A stretch of DNA of 64,000 bases from contig JAODTK010005409.1 of the NCBI GenBank assembly GCA_026419785.1, positions 124,001 through 188,000 on the forward strand. The letters run 5' to 3'. Shown piece after piece: positions 23,635 through 33,340 of the stretch. Position numbers and translations under genes: made by a program. Positions within the stretch are counted from its first letter, which is position 1, and each line of letters starts with the position of its first letter. The notes under the pieces are model-generated. The model was not told where the DNA came from. It saw only the letters and a list, made by a program, of their open reading frames with translations, and did not search any database. This stretch comes from Sclerodactyla briareus (lineage: Eukaryota > Echinodermata > Holothuroidea > Dendrochirotida > Sclerodactylidae).

Positions 23635-23757
23635 CTCTCCCGGGGAGTTATAGGCTTGCATGTACCAAGCTTCAATTCTGTGCATTTTGTGCCCACCAAT
23701 TTGTAATAGGTGGAAATTTTGAAAATTTTGCAGACCTCGGTCGCACCGCTGCCCGGA
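23635..23757 (-). CDS. Candidate 41-codon internal exon, unknown product
   Basis: Minus strand between TTGTAG (acceptor, weak pyrimidine tract) and a strong donor GAGAG|GTAAGA at 23634. It is open throughout as exactly 41 codons, with phase 0 at both ends. Readable parts are RCDRGLQNFQNFHLLQIG and HKMHRIEAWYMQAYNSPGE. Composition is protein-like and no domain is recognised. A plus-strand frame also crosses the region, so strand is not certain. Confidence 0.3.
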
Positions 23758-26009
23758 CTACAACTTGTTGGCAGTATAATGTCCAACAATGTGTGCTCCA
23801 GGGGGTAGACTGCTCACCAGTGCGCGGCAGGCACGCAATTTTTGTCAAAGGTTCCCCGGGCACATTTGGAAAACAGGAGCTCAGTAGAACAGTTGAGACT
23901 CTGTACAGTCCTAACCATTATATGACGTCATGCCCGTAAGAGCCGCGAGGGAACTTCCGAGTACGAGTATTAGCAGTTACCTGGAGAAAAACATTCAGAA
24001 TTGGACCGATTTACATGTAGTTCTGCCGGTCCAAATCGTTGTCGAGGCAAGGAGGAGATTACGGGGACCGGAGGCTCAAAAGGACAACTGCAGAGAATTT
24101 AAAGAGGCTAATATAATAACTAGAGAAAAAATGAATGTATCAGGCCAAACCCGGAGTTCATACGACTTTCCGTCACGCAGTTACATCCCTTTGAAGTTTG
24201 TGCATGTGTTTTGCACAAGATCGGAAGGTATCCCATCATGCAGTAATAATTGAGTCAACATGCCACATCAATTTCAATTTTCACTTTGTTGAGCCCAGCC
24301 CCCCCCACCCCCCTCCCCCTTACCTCGGGCCCACACTCCACTGCGACGTCCCTGCATGCACCCCTCTGTCATTGCGGCAGCACAGCAGGTGGAGAAAACT
24401 GGCAGAAGAACAATTGAAAATGCGGACAATTGCTCACAGCGTCTGGGGACTCGTATTGGTTTGGTCTTCTGCTCGTCAAGTACCGTACCTCATAGAAATT
24501 ACCATCCACCAAACCATCTTCCTAAAGGTCCCTTTTAAAATCGGCGAGCATCCGACGCTTTTGTTCCGTACTGAGCAAAGCTCGCAGTGCTGTCACTTGC
24601 GTACCCGTATTTTATCTAAATGATTTACCCCGGGAGACAGCATGATTTCATATGCGATTCTGCTGATGGTTATGGGTCAAATGGTCCGCGACACTGAAAC
24701 TGTAACACAAAGTCTGAAAAAGCAATAGTTGTGGGGACAATTATGACTATTGTTGACATTCTACATTTTTACAGAGAACCCCACCAACGTACAAACAATT
24801 ACAGGGCCCGGGTCACAGTCGTGATTAGACTTAGCCCATCACAACTGCATTCTGTTGGTTTTAGCCAACTATCTCATGTTCGTAAGTGTGTGTCCATTCA
24901 ACGATAGCTTAGGCCTAATACTGCAGAATTTTGGTCCGTGTACGCAGCGACTGTGTCATTAATGGTACCGGAATCGCACACAGTCCGAGTCAGCCGACTC
25001 AGGCCTTCTGCTTGCTCATTGAGTTACACCTAGAACCTATGGCATGATTGCATAATATAGTACGGGCACGACCCAAAAAATCCAGTTGGTCACCTAACTG
25101 TCAGTGACTTCTCTGCGTTTGTAATGCAATTAATGGATGGCAATGACTGGAACTCTGATACTGACCAACTTAAGACGCACCAACTAAGGCCTAGGCCTAG
25201 CTATATAGGGGCAGTCAATGGAGAGCTTCGCCAGAAAAAATCCGGATATTTTCACTCATTGTGGGTTAATTGCCCACCAAATCCTCATAGTTTGTTCTGT
25301 CATTCCACTTCACATGGAATTCAGAGATTGAAATCCGATTTTCCTACTCAAATCAAGCATTTATTGTTTTTTGGCCCGATATGCGTTCCATGAGGCCTAT
25401 CCTTCACCGTTTTCATATTGTATGCTGGCGTATGGAGATGGGAAAAATGGCCCCATTTGAGAGAAAAAAAAAAAAAATCATATAAATTTTCTGCAATTTT
25501 TTTATGTGAAGTAGAATCCAGAACAAATATCACTATTTGCTGGCAGTACACCCACAAATGAGTGGCATGTTGTAATTTTTTGGCATGCTCTGTTGACTCG
25601 TAACACAAAGTGGCCTATGAAAAATGAGTTTTCGAACATTGCCTCCATGCAACGTGTGAAAACCCTTTCAAGGCACTTCGTGTTAGCACTTAGCTTTGTC
25701 TTTGCTTATTTTAAATTGGATTTCCGATTAGAATCCGATTTTTTTTCTCATTCAAATGATGCCGTTTTTCCGATTCCGAAACACAGCCTACTGATCATGA
25801 TAAACAAGAAGGCTTGGCCCCGCATTGACTGCATAATGAGCAGAAAAGCAAAAATAATTTGCTTGAAGTTAGGTTGGGAAAATCAAATTTCAATAAGAAT
25901 CCTACATTTTTATGTGAAGTGGAAAACACAATAACAAAATATCATGATTTGGTGCGATACCATACAACACAATGAGTGAAAAATCGATAAGCTACAGGCG
26001 TTTGTTGTC
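23758..26009. other. No supported feature
   Basis: Open frames up to 141 codons (24198-24623, plus) lack splice sites and motifs. Two similar phrases ending TTTTTATGTGAAGT (near 25497 and 25910) hint at a diverged duplication. Confidence 0.35.
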
Positions 26010-26112
26010 CAATTGGTGAATTGCGTCTCCTCCGTTTCTTCTCCAATGAGGAGTTATATCCTGTGGCAATAATGACATCTTGCCTAAATTAGTGTGCAAA
26101 TTCTTGTGCTCA
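26010..26112 (+). repeat. Dispersed repeat B, copy 1 (pair of 61925-62035)
   Basis: GTCTCCTCCGTTTCTTCTCC, AATGAGGAGTTATATCCTGT and CATCTTGCCTAAATTAGTGT match 61950-62020 in order with small indels. Confidence 0.7.
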
Positions 26113-27499
26113 CGTGGATATCACAGGTAGGTCCCCGGAGAATCCGCGTTTTCCGTTTTTGAATATCTTTAACCGCGCATCGCAAGACTCCGTGTTCCGT
26201 TCAATTCCTTGCCATGTTTACCTGTTCCGCGAAGTCAGGCTTACCGATTCGATCGGCTAACCTACTCTAGCGCTTGAATTCCACTTGTGAGTCTCGTCAA
26301 ACTCTCCTCAATACCTTCGAGCTGGGAGGGGTTCCAAAACAGAATCTATTTCACCTCTCTCTACTTACCCCTTATCGACCATGCCCCCCTCAATATGCTA
26401 TCGAGTGGCTGGCATTTTAACCTAGTACCGTTGGCCACCCCATCGCCCTTCTCTTTTGCCAGACTATTCGTCCGCAACGAGTGTTTTTCGGCATCGAAAA
26501 GTTCAAAAATTTCTGACCAAAGGAAGTTGTTACGGTTGGTGAACCGTTTTGAAGACCGTAGCTACTCTTCCAGCTTCGTGGATAGCATTTTGGAAAAGAG
26601 TTGTGTTCGTTTTCGCGATGTTTTGGTCGCTTTGTTTTCTCTCTTCAGCGCCTCCGCGCGTAGTACGTTCCTCACAGCCCTAGGCTGCGCCTAACGTAGG
26701 GAGTGTGTGTACCTCCCGTTGCTAACAGTCACTAGTGTGGTTAACACATTTGGCCGTGTCTCTCGACCTCTTCGGAGGTTCGCTTGTTGGTCTTTGGCGT
26801 TGTTTTTTGGGGTGTTTGGGGTCGTAAGTTGGTCAGTACCGGATCCCCTCCCTTTCCCCTACCTCCCCTCCCTCGGGTCCCTACTCCCTTCCCGTCCCGG
26901 GGTCCCTGTCCCCTCCCCGTCCCTTCCCGGCCCGGGGGTGTGGTTTGGTTGCTGTCGCGTGTGCGCGTGGGAATTTTCCGCGTTTCGGGTGGGCGGCGAC
27001 GAAGGAGGCGACGAAGGGAGAGAGACGGAGAGATAGGAGGAGGTTTTTCATAGGAAGTTCCGGCGTTTCACATCCTGGGAGTAGCATAAGAGCCAGGGAG
27101 ACCATCGGTATGCGGCCGACAACCGCTGGCTCAGCAAGCAGTGGAGCGCCGTGCTCGGAACGACGTTGGGCCCTGCAAGGTGGTTGCACGCAGGCAGTAC
27201 GACCAGCCGAGGGAAGACGCCTGACTGCATAACCGTATCGGACTCCCCATGGTCGGACCCGCGGCCGGGAGTTCCGTAGGTGCAGGGTGGTTTTCACGGT
27301 CCGAAACCCAGCAGTTCATCGGGAGAAGCCGAACCTGTCAGTTCATCGTGGAGACAGCCGAAGAAGCCAAAGGAGCCAAGGGTAGCAGGTTCAAGACCGC
27401 GGTGGGACTGCTCCCCTCCGGGCGGGTCGTCGGGGTGCCAGGTCGGATCGCCCAGGCATGTCCCGAGTTCACCTCCGCAGGGAAAGGAACCCTGGGATC
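26113..27499. other. AT-to-GC transition; possible 5' part of the retroelement
   Basis: Base composition changes from AT-rich to strongly GC-rich around 26700-26950. A 135-codon plus-strand frame at 26287-26694 has no recognised motif. I could not find a left terminal repeat matching the end modules at 31.4 or 33.0 kb, so the left boundary of the retroelement is undefined. Confidence 0.35.
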
Positions 27500-28660
27500 G
27501 TCACAACCGCCGGCTGGGGCGGGCGTCCCTAAACCCCAGGCGCCATTGGAGCGCCCGGTCGGAGCGAAAACCGGCCGAACCGACCACCGGGGCCGGGGGC
27601 TAGGGTTGGTCGGACACCGAGGTCCGGACCCCGAGGGGTCGACGCTTGGTTAGGGCGCCGGCGGGGCGCAAAGGTGCCGAACAGACCACAGGGAGCGGGG
27701 TGGACTCGGTGCGGTTGGACTCGAGGTCGGACTCCGAGGGGGGCGACGCTCGTTAGCGCCGGCAGAGCGGCCCGGGTCGGCTTGGCTGGACGGAACCGAC
27801 CTCGGAGCAGGAGGCTTCGGGGGGGCAGACACAGAGATCCGGACTCGCCCCCTGAAAGGGTCAACGGCTCGGTTAGGGCGCCGGCGGGGCGCCAGATCGG
27901 CTTCGGCCGGCCGAACCGACCACCGGCGACGCCGGCGGTCTGACACCGACCCGTCCGAAAACAAAACAACAGTCCCGAGAGGACCCCGGGGGCTGGTTCT
28001 AGCTGGTTGGGGCGCGTGGATCTCCAGGCTGGCTTCAAACGGGACGGTTCGGAGCCCTAGGCGCATGCAGGGCACGCGGTCAGAATCGGTAGACTGGGCC
28101 AACCACCGAGGGCCAGGGCCACGGTAGGTCGGGCACCGAGGTACGGACCTCATGAACGGCCGACGCCTGAGGTTGGAGTCCAGGCGAATGGGAAGCGCCA
28201 GGCTGTTTGTTTTCCAGCCTGCCGAAACGACCGTCGCTCTCGGTTCGGATCCTAGGGCGCTTTGGTCTGCTTCGGTCGCGAGGCCCGATGGCTCACTGGG
28301 GGCCCGGCGCATGAGGAGCACCAGACCGTTTTCAGCCGACCAGATCGATTACGATCCTGCGGCAGGGCAGAACCAATCGCCACGGGCTCCGACGGAGACC
28401 AACAGCTCGGTCGGGGCTGCGCCCATCGGAAGCGGCCGGGCCGACCTCCTCTCGAGGCTGTGAAGGTCAGATTTCGAGGCACCACTGGGCGCTCGGTTGG
28501 CTCCGGCTAGCCGAATCAACCACTAGGAGCCAGGGGCTCCGGTGGTTTTCGAACACCGAGGTCAGGACCCTGAGAGTGGACCACGGCTTGTTTGGGGGTT
28601 TGGCGCAGCAGGAGCGCCAGTTCGGCTTCAACTGGACGAACCGATCGGCAACCCAGAGCA
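27500..28660 (+). repeat. GC-rich internal array, ~100-125-bp degenerate units
   Basis: GCCGAACCGACC-like anchors occur near 27577, 27677, 27793, 27913, 28097, 28221, 28335, 28438, 28511 and 28636, mostly 100-125 bp apart. Around them recur GTCGGACACCGAGGTCCGGA, CCCCGAGGGGTCGACG, GGCGCCGGCGGGGCGC and TCGGCTTC. High GC suppresses stop codons, which produces minus-strand open frames of 223 and 224 codons (27650-28321, 28467-29141) that I do not regard as genes. It lies 5' of the reverse transcriptase, where gag would be expected in DIRS/Ngaro elements. Confidence 0.75.
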
Positions 28661-29183
28661 GAGTGTGCCCGTTGGGCCGGTCCTCACCGGTGCGGAGTTC
28701 CACCGAGGCAGGCCCATGCCGCCAGCGGCGGAGGAGTCCCGGTTGGGGACTTCTTAAGCACGAGCCCTCTGGGATGGTGGAGGGGAGGCAGGCCCGTCTC
28801 TGCTTTCTTTGCCTGAAAAACAGTTTCTGGAGCAGGCTCGGGGCCCTTGGAGCAGGCCCCACCGGGAAGTCAACCGGTCCCGGTAGAGGCCACCTTTGTT
28901 TCGGTCGTTCCCTCGCCTCGGATGCCCAAGGTTCTCGGGCTCCGAGCGGGGCGTTGTTCCTTGCATGACATTCCCATGACGCTCCGGAATGAGAGGTCGC
29001 CACATTCCAACGGGGACTGGGCTCCGAAGAGCCGTCCCGATCGGAACAGCCACCGACGCCACCGTCCCGCCTATCCCTCATTGCCGGCCGGTAGACAACC
29101 ACCCTGTGGGGCCGATCGATGGTGAGAGGGCTTCCAACCACTTCGAGTCATCGCCCGGGGAACTCCACAAAGAGGGATGTCTC

Positions 29184-29185
<2 letters not shown>

Positions 29186-29221
<36 letters not shown>
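29186..29221 (+). repeat. G36 homopolymer
   Basis: Thirty-six consecutive G residues inside the GC-rich retroelement. Capable of forming G-quadruplexes. Length may be unreliable if homopolymers are miscalled. Confidence 0.9.
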
Positions 29222-29223
<2 letters not shown>

Positions 29224-29589
29224 GGGGAACCTCTGAGGCGAAAAAATGAACTCGGGACATCGACTCCGTCGGTCCGCGTTGTGTTACGCATGCGCTTACC
29301 GGCTCCTCGTGGAAATCGGGGTTACGGCGTTTTCCCCGGCATAGAGGGGCGCAGCTCTAGGCGGGACACCGAAAATGTGATAGTATGGGCACGGGCGCGT
29401 GAGGGACTCGTCCTCGAGACGGTGTCATAACCTACGGAGGCAATGAAAGCTGCTTGCGGGCGGACTGGCCTCCTGAGCTAGACCCATTTTTGTGGACGGC
29501 TTCAATGCCGCCGGCAGTCGAGAACGGAGGAGGCCGGACTCCGGCCAGCGCCGCCGATCTCGACTCTAAGATGAAGGGGAGCCAAGACA

Positions 29590-30135
29590 TAGGCGAAAGC
29601 GAGGTCGTTTCAAGCATCCTCGTTTCTCGGCGGAAACACCACCGCGGAGGGTATCGGCCCGTCGCCCAGGAAATTTCCGGGTGGGGTCCTGCTACCCATC
29701 CCGATCCTTCCTCATGAGGGGGCGGGGCGTACGTCGAGAGACCTAGGGACGCTCATTCTGCCAGGCACCCGCTTCCATAGCCGATCCTAGCGTTCCGCTA
29801 CAGGGGCATGGGGACTACCGATTGGTGGTCCCTCCAATTCGGCCTCCCGACGGCCCCCAGCTCTTCACCCGGGTCTGCAGCCCCATCTTCGCTTTCTTGC
29901 GCAGGAGGGGATCACGGTCGTCTCTCACACTTATGTTGGCCCGGGTTCACAGTCGGGGAAAGCGGGTCGCGATTGCTCATACCGCGCGGATCGCACTGCG
30001 CGTCTAGGACGTTACGCGGCTACAGCGTTCATCCTGCCCTCCCGGTATTCCCCGCCAGGGCCGGGGACTCGGCACCCCTTGGTTCCGCGGCCCACTGGAC
30101 GATATTCTGATCTTGCTGTCGCGCGCCGCGCCGCT
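29590..30135 (+). pseudogene. Reverse transcriptase fragment (DIRS/Ngaro type), frameshifted
   Basis: SILVSRRKHHRGGYRPVAQ (about 29610-29668) corresponds to the RT motif with xxxPKKxGGxRPVxDL. FRYRGMGTTDWWSLQFGLP and TAP (about 29790-29850) are the FRxRG...LPFGLxTAP motif. After a one-base change in a C-run near 29855 the next frame reads QLFTRVCSPIFAFLRRRG. LDDILILLSRA (from about 30095), in another frame, is the xLDDxLI catalytic block, with the expected tyrosine position reading proline. RT of this class copies element RNA into DNA. Spacing between the TAP block and LDD is near normal, but part of the palm between 29905 and 30090 is unreadable. Clearly non-functional as given. Confidence 0.75.
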
Positions 30136-30269
30136 GCGGCGCAGTCTGTTGGTGATCCGCCCAAGCCCCTCCCTCTCGTGGGGATATCGGGATCTTCCTG
30201 TCCGTGATGGACGAGCACATAGGTGGCGGCGGTGAACAGAGCCACGTGGGTGGCTGCGGTATAGTCGCC

Positions 30270-30480
30270 TTTTGTGACTCCTTTCCCAGGGCGGCAGTGA
30301 CCACAGACGCGTCGCTCTCGGGTGAGGGGCCAGACTTAGGACGAGGCCCCCTTTTTTTTTTTTTTTTTTTTAGGCGGGATCAGCGGCAAGGGGCACGCAG
30401 TGACGGTCTCCGATCGACGACCATTCGTCGATCTCTTCGTGGCGGATAACAAGGCGCGACTTCAGACCCTCTGCTTCCGG
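30270..30480 (+). pseudogene. RNase H remnant with internal deletion
   Basis: AVTTDASLSG (about 30292-30321) is the RNase H first catalytic motif of DIRS/Ngaro elements (TDASxxGWGA). Within ~75 bp, including a T20 run at 30352-30371, the sequence jumps to FVDLFVADNKARLQTLCFRT (about 30424-30480). This matches the VDLFAxxxNxxLPxFxSR block that normally lies about 100 residues further on. Most of the RNase H core therefore appears deleted. Downstream, the open frame continues to 30768. Confidence 0.65.
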
Positions 30481-31139
30481 ACCCTTTCTGGCCCGGGCGA
30501 TGGGTTAGTGTGGTACCACGGCACTTGCGCCTGTGTCTCTTCTGCGGGGGACGAGCCAACAGTGCTTCCGAGCAAGCGGCGTTCGGGACCGGTTTGCGGA
30601 CGTAGCAACATCCTCGGTTGTAACACCGTGGTTGCCTCGGTAGGCGGCGATGTCAGTCGTCTGGCACTCTTCTACCAGGGGAAGCAGGACTCGACGATCC
30701 GGGCCTTCGCTCCGGCCCTAGCGGCCGATTACATCACGGTTTTTCCACGGAGGGTCCTCCGGGCGTAGCCGGTCCCCTGGGACAGCCAGCTCTTAGGCGA
30801 CGTTAGCGAGCGTCACCTGCCGCTCTTTTGGCTCCGGCAGGTTCCTCGCCAATTCCGCGAAACGACCTTACGCGCGCTGGGAGCTCCTCACCCTAAACAC
30901 CGTTTTTGGGGGTGCAGTGGCCTCCACGAGCCGCAGGAGCTGTCATGAGCGGCTTACTACTAAGCCGTCCTTCCCAGGCACGGTCCAGACGGGATCCGTT
31001 TCCTGTCGGATCAGGCGTTTTTGGCCAAAAAAGTCAGTCGTGGCGTTCGACGCCGGAGATGTATCTCCCGCATGGGTTCGCCCACTGGGAAAACACGAGG
31101 ACAGGCACCGGTGCCCGTCCAGGCCATGGGCTTGGTTAT

Positions 31140-31320
31140 CGAGGGACTCGTTTTGATCCGTACGGCGAGCAAGGTTGGCTCGCATTCGGCCGGCAGCATG
31201 GCTTCTCGAGCCGGGCTAGACAGAATTCTTGAGGAAAGCGGCGGCGTGGAAGACTCCGAACACCTTTTGTCGCAGCTATTGGACGGACGCGGTGTACAAG
31301 GAAGGCAGTTGCCATAGCGG
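31140..31320 (+). pseudogene. Tyrosine recombinase C-terminal region
   Basis: HSAGSMASRAGLDRILEE (from about 31182) corresponds to the AHSxRxMAsswA block carrying the second catalytic arginine; here the arginine position reads glycine. In the next frame LRKAAAWKTPNTFCRSYWTD (about 31230-31290) matches the ILRxAxWxTPNTFxxxY block with the nucleophilic tyrosine (codon 31277-31279). The enzyme would cut and join element DNA at its target during integration. Frame change and the lost arginine make this copy inactive as written. Confidence 0.7.
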
Positions 31321-31399
31321 ATCTGCAACCTCAGACTACTCAGCAATCCGCCTGCACGGCGGACGGCACGGGACCACCACCAAGCGCCCTGTGCTGACT

Positions 31400-31763
31400 G
31401 GTGCATGGTCGATAAGGGGTCTGAGTAGGGGTAGAGTATGTGAAATAGATTCTACAAACAGTACGGGTTGTGAATCTGTGAGCCTATGAATCCTTACCCC
31501 TTATACGAGTCAGTCCCACCCATCCCTCCCCTCTTCCCGGGCAGTCGCATGCGTCCACACATTCACTTCCGCGGTAAACCCCTCGAGAATGTGTGGACGC
31601 CTGCCTGGATAAAAAAAGAGAAGGGCGATCGAGATGGGTGGCCCAAACCCGGTACCTGTTAAAAATGCCAAGACATCGATAGCATATTGAGGGGGGCATG
31701 GTCGATAAAGGGTAAGTATTCATAGCTCCAGATTACACAAACCGTACTGTTTTGTCGAGTCGG
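31400..31763. repeat. End module 1: inverted repeats after the recombinase
   Basis: Left part: GATAAGGGGT at 31411 pairs with ACCCCTTAT at about 31496-31504. The stretch 31455-31505 (ACAAACAGTACGGGTTGTGA ... TATGAATCCTTACCCCTTAT) is the reverse complement of 31701-31760 (GATAAAGGGTAAGTATTCAT ... ACCGTACTGTTTTGT). About 195 bp lie between the arms. The same architecture and sequence recurs at 32941-33335. Interpreted as the terminal inverted repeat / internal complementary region of a DIRS-like element. Confidence 0.75.
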
Positions 31764-32260
31764 CTCTCCGGGACATCGGCTCTCCCGCGCCGAGGGAGTA
31801 GGCTCTCCCTGGCTCTCCGGAGCTGTGGGCCGACTCTTACGGACCTCCTTAATCGGCTCTCCGAGTCGGCTCTACGAGCCGAGGGAGTCGGCTCTCCCGG
31901 CTCTCCGTAGCTGTGGGCCCACTCTTCCGGACCTCCTAATCGGCCTATCCTCTGAGACGGCTCTCCCGAGACGAGGGAGTCGGCTCTCCCAGCCCTCCGG
32001 AGCCGTGGGCCGACTCTTCCGGACCTCCGTATCGGCTCTCCGAGAGGGCTCTCACGCGCCGAGGGAGTGGGCTCTTCCGGCTCTCCGGAGCCGTGGGGAT
32101 AACTCTTCCGGACCTCATTATCGGCTCTGCCGAGGACGGCATCATGAGCTGAGGGAGTCGGCTCTCCCGGCTCTCGGAGCCGTGGGCCGACTCTTTCGGC
32201 CTCCAGATCGACTCTTCCGCCGGGGGCCGACTCTTCCGGACCTCCTGATGTCCTCCGAAG
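31757..32260 (+). repeat. 90-bp GC-rich tandem array (five clear units)
   Basis: GAGGGAGT recurs at 31792, 31881, 31973, 32061 and 32151 (spacings 89, 92, 88, 90). Each unit carries CGGCTCTCCGGAGCCG-like self-complementary stretches and GACTCTTCCGGACCTCC. It starts within a few bases of end module 1. Confidence 0.9.
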
Positions 32261-32930
32261 CGGGGCCGAAGCTGCGCCCCTGATCGGCGCCCCACAGCCG
32301 TGGGTCGAATTCCTCGGACCTGATCAGATCTCCCGCCGTGGAGCGGCTTTCCAGCCTTCCAGGCTATTGCTTTCGGAGTATGTCGGCCATGGGCAGACTA
32401 TGGCCGGTCTTCCGAAGCCACGCCGGCGGCTACTGAGTCGCGGGTCGGTTTTCCTGCTATCCCTAGCCGCGGACTGGCTCTTCTGGCAATTCGCCGGATC
32501 ATGGGGGTAACGTTACACCAGAGCAAAGCGCCGCGTAACAAGATAAGCTCTCCCCAGCCGTTAAGCGACTCGGAGTGGATCGGCTCTCCGGAGCCCTCGA
32601 CTGGCCTCCTCACCAGAGCCGTATGACCGACTCTCCCGTTCGGCTCTACGGAGCTGCGGTCGTCTCTTCCGGCCATCCGGCAGCTGATCAGCTCTGCGAG
32701 GCTGAGGGTCGGCTCTCCCGGTTCCCAGAAACGCAATCGGCTCTCCGGAAACGGTACGGCTCTTCAGAACAAGGGCACTATCCAGGGCGTGTGGCTGGTG
32801 CGGCAGCGGTCGGCACGTGCCGGAGCTTTCCACACGCTCGCAACGAGGCCTGGGTATGGGCACCCCCACGGCACGGTGGAACTCGCTGAAGTAGTCTTCT
32901 AGAGAAACTGTCCGCCATGTCTACACCATT
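32261..32930 (+). repeat. Degenerate continuation of the 90-bp array
   Basis: TCGGCTCTCC, GACTCTCCCG and TCTTCCGG words continue to about 32770 at irregular spacing. The rest to 32930 has no clear unit. Minus-strand frames of 102-145 codons here are GC-driven. Confidence 0.5.
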
Positions 32931-32940
32931 TCCATGTCCA

Positions 32941-33340
32941 CCCGTGAATGGCACGGGCCCACCGCAGTGGCCTGTGCTAGTCTGGTGCAGGGCCAATATG
33001 GGGGGTAAGTTGAATATTGAAATAGAGTTCAACAAAACTTCCAAACAATGGTTGGTGAATATGTGAATACTTACCCCATATTGGACACTACCGCCCAACC
33101 GGTCCCACTTGCCGGGCATCACGGGCGTCCTCCTCTGTCGGATTTGCGGGACTTCGCCCCCAATTCTAGCACGCCTTCCGCCTGGCAAAAAGAGGAAGGG
33201 CGATGGGGTGGCCAACCCGCGACTTTTGTGTTATTGCCAGATGGTCAATGGCGCGGGGGGGGGGTGCAGGGTCCCAATATGGGGTAAGTATTCATACTTC
33301 ACAGATTTCACAAACCAGTGCAAGTTTTGTTGATTTTGCT
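32941..33340. repeat. End module 2: second copy of the inverted-repeat module
   Basis: GGCACGGGCCCACC and CCTGTGCTAGTCTGGTGCAG align with the sequence at 31365-31405 before module 1. CCAATATGGGG at 32993 pairs with CCCCATATTGG at 33073-33083. The stretch 33030-33085 is inverted at 33273-33334 (CCCAATATGGGGTAAGTATT ... AAGTTTTGTTG). The inter-arm part shares AAGAGGAAGGGCGAT and GGGTGGCC-type words with module 1. Evidence for a second, related element end. Confidence 0.75.

Larger units (their letters stand above)
27500..31412 (+). mobile_element. Decayed tyrosine-recombinase retrotransposon (DIRS/Ngaro-like)
   Basis: The order reverse transcriptase (about 29600-30130), RNase H remnant (about 30290-30325), a DLF linker (about 30420) and tyrosine recombinase (about 31180-31300) is that of the DIRS/Ngaro superfamily, which integrates with a tyrosine recombinase instead of a DDE integrase. 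Each domain is recognisable only piecewise because of frameshifts. The array at 27.5-28.7 kb and the inverted-repeat end module at 31.4-31.76 kb probably belong to it. The left end is not identified. Superfamily assignment comes from motifs; DIRS versus Ngaro is unresolved, though inverted rather than split direct repeats favour DIRS. Confidence 0.75.

Noticed and set aside
27650-29141. 223- and 224-codon minus-strand open frames
   Set aside because: They lie in a GC-rich tandem array where stops are rare, run opposite to the transposon domains, and have low-complexity Pro/Arg/Gly composition.
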